A DNA stretch of 36,417 bases from Bdellovibrio sp. (lineage in GTDB: Bacteria > Bdellovibrionota > Bdellovibrionia > Bdellovibrionales > Bdellovibrionaceae). Positions 34,693 through 36,417 of the stretch are shown piece after piece. The stretch is taken from assembly GCA_013360185.1 (NCBI GenBank), contig JABWCO010000019.1:1-36417 (forward strand), read 5' to 3'. The notes beneath the pieces were generated by a model. That model saw only the letters and a list, made by a program, of their open reading frames with translations. It searched no databases and was not told the DNA's origin. How positions within the stretch are numbered: the first letter of the stretch is position 1; the number at the start of each line of letters is the position of its first letter. The position numbers and the translations under genes were made by a program.

Positions 34693-35256
34693 TTATTGCA
34701 AAGGAATTACTTCAATTTCAGGATTGAATTGATCACGCAAGATACCTTCAATTGCCATCAAGGTTCCTGAAGTTGCACTTGGACATGTGCCGCACGCACC
34801 TTGATAAAACACGTAAAGTTTATTGTCTTCATACTTGACGACCTCCAAGTCACCACCGTCGCCCTGCAGACCAGGACGCACTGTTTGATCAAGGATCTCT
34901 TCAATCTGCTGCACTTCTGGCGGCAAATTTGCCCGACGCATCTTTTTTTCGTCAAACTGTGTTTGTTGCGGATTGTGGGCGGGCATCCGAGTTTGAATTA
35001 CTGCGCACACATTCTTTTGGATCTCTTCGGGATCTTCATCAAAGTTGTGCGTGATCGTAATCACATTCTGAAAGAAGTGGACTTGACGTACCCCAACTAC
35101 TTGAAACAAGGACGACGCCAATAAACTTTGGTCGGCTTCTTTCGCGTCAGCATAAGTCGCTTTACCCTCAGTCAATACTGGACGGTCCAAAACGAATTTC
35201 CATGCGTTAGGATTTGGGGTTGCTTGAATACGGATTAGAACATCTTGGCTGCTCAT
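34693..35256 (-). CDS. Nfu/NifU-like iron-sulphur scaffold protein
   Basis: A 187-residue protein: N-terminal Nfu_N domain (about residues 7-90, RIQATPNPNAWKFVLDRPV) and C-terminal NifU-like domain (about 112-185) with the cluster-binding Cys-x-x-Cys in YQGACGTCPSA. Nfu proteins carry and hand over 4Fe-4S clusters. The ATG overlaps the SufS stop by 4 bases (35253-35256), so desulphurase and carrier are coupled. IscU-type N-terminal cysteines are absent, so it is the Nfu rather than the IscU type. Confidence 0.9.
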   Translation of the reverse strand: MSSQDVLIRIQATPNPNAWKFVLDRPVLTEGKATYADAKEADQSLLASSLFQVVGVRQVHFFQNVITITHNFDEDPEEIQKNVCAVIQTRMPAHNPQQTQFDEKKMRRANLPPEVQQIEEILDQTVRPGLQGDGGDLEVVKYEDNKLYVFYQGACGTCPSATSGTLMAIEGILRDQFNPEIEVIPLQ

Positions 35257-36417
35257 AACAACATCTCCCGGGCTTTCACCACGGCCTTTATTAAGGACTT
35301 TATATCTTCATGATTATTATATACTGAAAACGAAGCACGTACAGTGCCTGGTACACCAAACTTTGTCATTAAGGGCTGAGTGCAATGATGACCCGCACGT
35401 ACAGCCACGCCCTCGCGATCAAGGATCTGACCCACATCAGAATGATGAGCACCTTTCAGATTAAATGAAAGGATGGGGCCTTTATCGACCGCAGTCCCCA
35501 CAATTTTTACGTCAGGAATTTGCAGCAATTGCGCCGTGGCATCTTTTAAAAGTTCCATTTCATAGGCGTGGATCTTTGCAAAGCCAATCCGCTCGACAAA
35601 ATCAATGGCAGCGTGCAAGCCCACAGCCCCTTCAACATGCGGAGTTCCCGCTTCAAAGCGGAACGGCACATCGTTGAAAGTCGTTTTTTCAATGGTTACT
35701 TTGGCAATCATACTGCCACCACCTTGATATGGTGGCATAGTGTCTAAAATTTCTTTTTTTCCGTAAACAACGCCAAAGCCAAAGGGACCAAAAAGTTTAT
35801 GCGCAGAAAAAACAAAGAAATCACAGTCGATATCTTTCACGTCGACAGCAGATTGGGACACAATCTGTGCGCCATCAATAAGAACTTTGGCGCCCACCTC
35901 ATGGGAAAGCTTAGTCAAAAGCTTCATGTCTGTGTTTGTTCCCAGCGTATTTGAACATGCCGTGAATGCGACCATTTTAGTTTTTGCAGACAGCTTCTTT
36001 TTAAAATCTGCCAAATCAAGTTCGCCATTTTCTAAAACAGCTGCCGCAACCACTTTCGCACCAAATTTTTCAGCAACAAGCTGCCAAGGTACGATGTTCG
36101 CGTGATGTTCCATTTCTGTAATCAGAATCTCATCACCAGCTTTTAAAGAAATCGCGCCCCAAGAGTTGGCTACCAGATTGATCGCCTCGGTCGTCCCACG
36201 CACAAAGATGATTTCATCAGATGACGAAGCCCCTAAAAAATCAGCGACCTTCTGACGCGAAGACTCGAAAGCTTGAGTCGCAACATCACCCAAATAGTGC
36301 GCGCCACGATGCACATTAGAAGTTTCGTAAGAATAAAATTTGGTAATGCGATCAATCACCGACTGGGGCTTTAACGTCGTCGCGGCACTGTCTAAATAAA
36401 CGATGCTTTTACCGTAA
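35253..36417 (-). CDS. sufS: SufS-type cysteine desulphurase (5' end outside window)
   Basis: A class II cysteine desulphurase, which moves sulphur from cysteine to a persulphide for iron-sulphur clusters. The frame continues open to the window edge, and residues before the GTG at 36359 read YLDSAATTLKPQSVIDR, the conserved SufS start, so the true start lies beyond 36417. Visible: NVHRGAHYLG, PLP-binding lysine in FSAHKLFGPFG, and catalytic cysteine in AGHHCTQPL. It shares four bases with the Nfu gene downstream. Other suf genes are probably just outside the window. Confidence 0.9.
   Translation of the reverse strand, partial: YGKSIVYLDSAATTLKPQSVIDRITKFYSYETSNVHRGAHYLGDVATQAFESSRQKVADFLGASSSDEIIFVRGTTEAINLVANSWGAISLKAGDEILITEMEHHANIVPWQLVAEKFGAKVVAAAVLENGELDLADFKKKLSAKTKMVAFTACSNTLGTNTDMKLLTKLSHEVGAKVLIDGAQIVSQSAVDVKDIDCDFFVFSAHKLFGPFGFGVVYGKKEILDTMPPYQGGGSMIAKVTIEKTTFNDVPFRFEAGTPHVEGAVGLHAAIDFVERIGFAKIHAYEMELLKDATAQLLQIPDVKIVGTAVDKGPILSFNLKGAHHSDVGQILDREGVAVRAGHHCTQPLMTKFGVPGTVRASFSVYNNHEDIKSLIKAVVKAREMLL

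Overview
The window looks like chromosomal DNA of a Bdellovibrio-type predatory bacterium or a close relative. This is inferred from gene content only: a stand-alone mreB, a PrkA/YeaH/SpoVR set in a Gram-negative, many outer-membrane-type lipoproteins, PhaR-like, SufS/Nfu and XseA/XseB/IspA/TlyA genes, and moderate GC content. Genes are tightly packed, often overlapping by 1-30 bases. I see no mobile element, CRISPR array, tRNA, rRNA or clear pseudogene.

Layout. 223-3309 (+): a TerC-family membrane protein, a TadA-NUDIX fusion and an RhlE-type DEAD-box helicase, ending at a bidirectional terminator. 3386-9972 (-): LolB-like lipoprotein, then PrkA kinase, YeaH/YhbH, SpoVR, a SUI1/YciH factor and an OmpR-type response regulator, read in that order. 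9990-13865: a membrane protein, a large TPR lipoprotein, a protein with a pseudopilin-like C-terminus and a PhaR-like regulator. 13916-16907: a COG3014-like lipoprotein and an LpoB-like lipoprotein, a short RadC/JAB protein and a single-pass membrane protein. 16977-22647 (-): lipoprotein, mreB (own promoter), a short sigma-like protein, its membrane-bound anti-sigma-like partner and a histidine kinase. 22801-25690: GlpD with a GNAT-like protein, and a divergent HAD phosphatase.

25747-31641 (-): small membrane protein, XseA, XseB, IspA, TlyA, a patatin-like lipoprotein that has lost its catalytic dyad, and an Xaa-Pro aminopeptidase. 31669-32172 has no protein gene but is rich in RNA: a strong 6S RNA candidate with its own promoter, then a structured leader resembling a GEMM/c-di-GMP-I aptamer in front of a lipoprotein metallopeptidase (32173-34143) and a small anchored protein. 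The window closes with Nfu and SufS (-), and SufS runs off the right edge.

Themes. Seven predicted lipoproteins, none with Asp at +2, point to heavy outer-membrane investment. MreB and LpoB-like proteins concern wall growth and shape. Several signalling modules (PrkA, sigma/anti-sigma/histidine kinase, response regulator) and two regulatory RNAs lie close together. The observations most worth following are the GEMM-like leader, the catalytically dead patatin, the cysteine-free sigma/anti-sigma/kinase cluster, and the 6S RNA.
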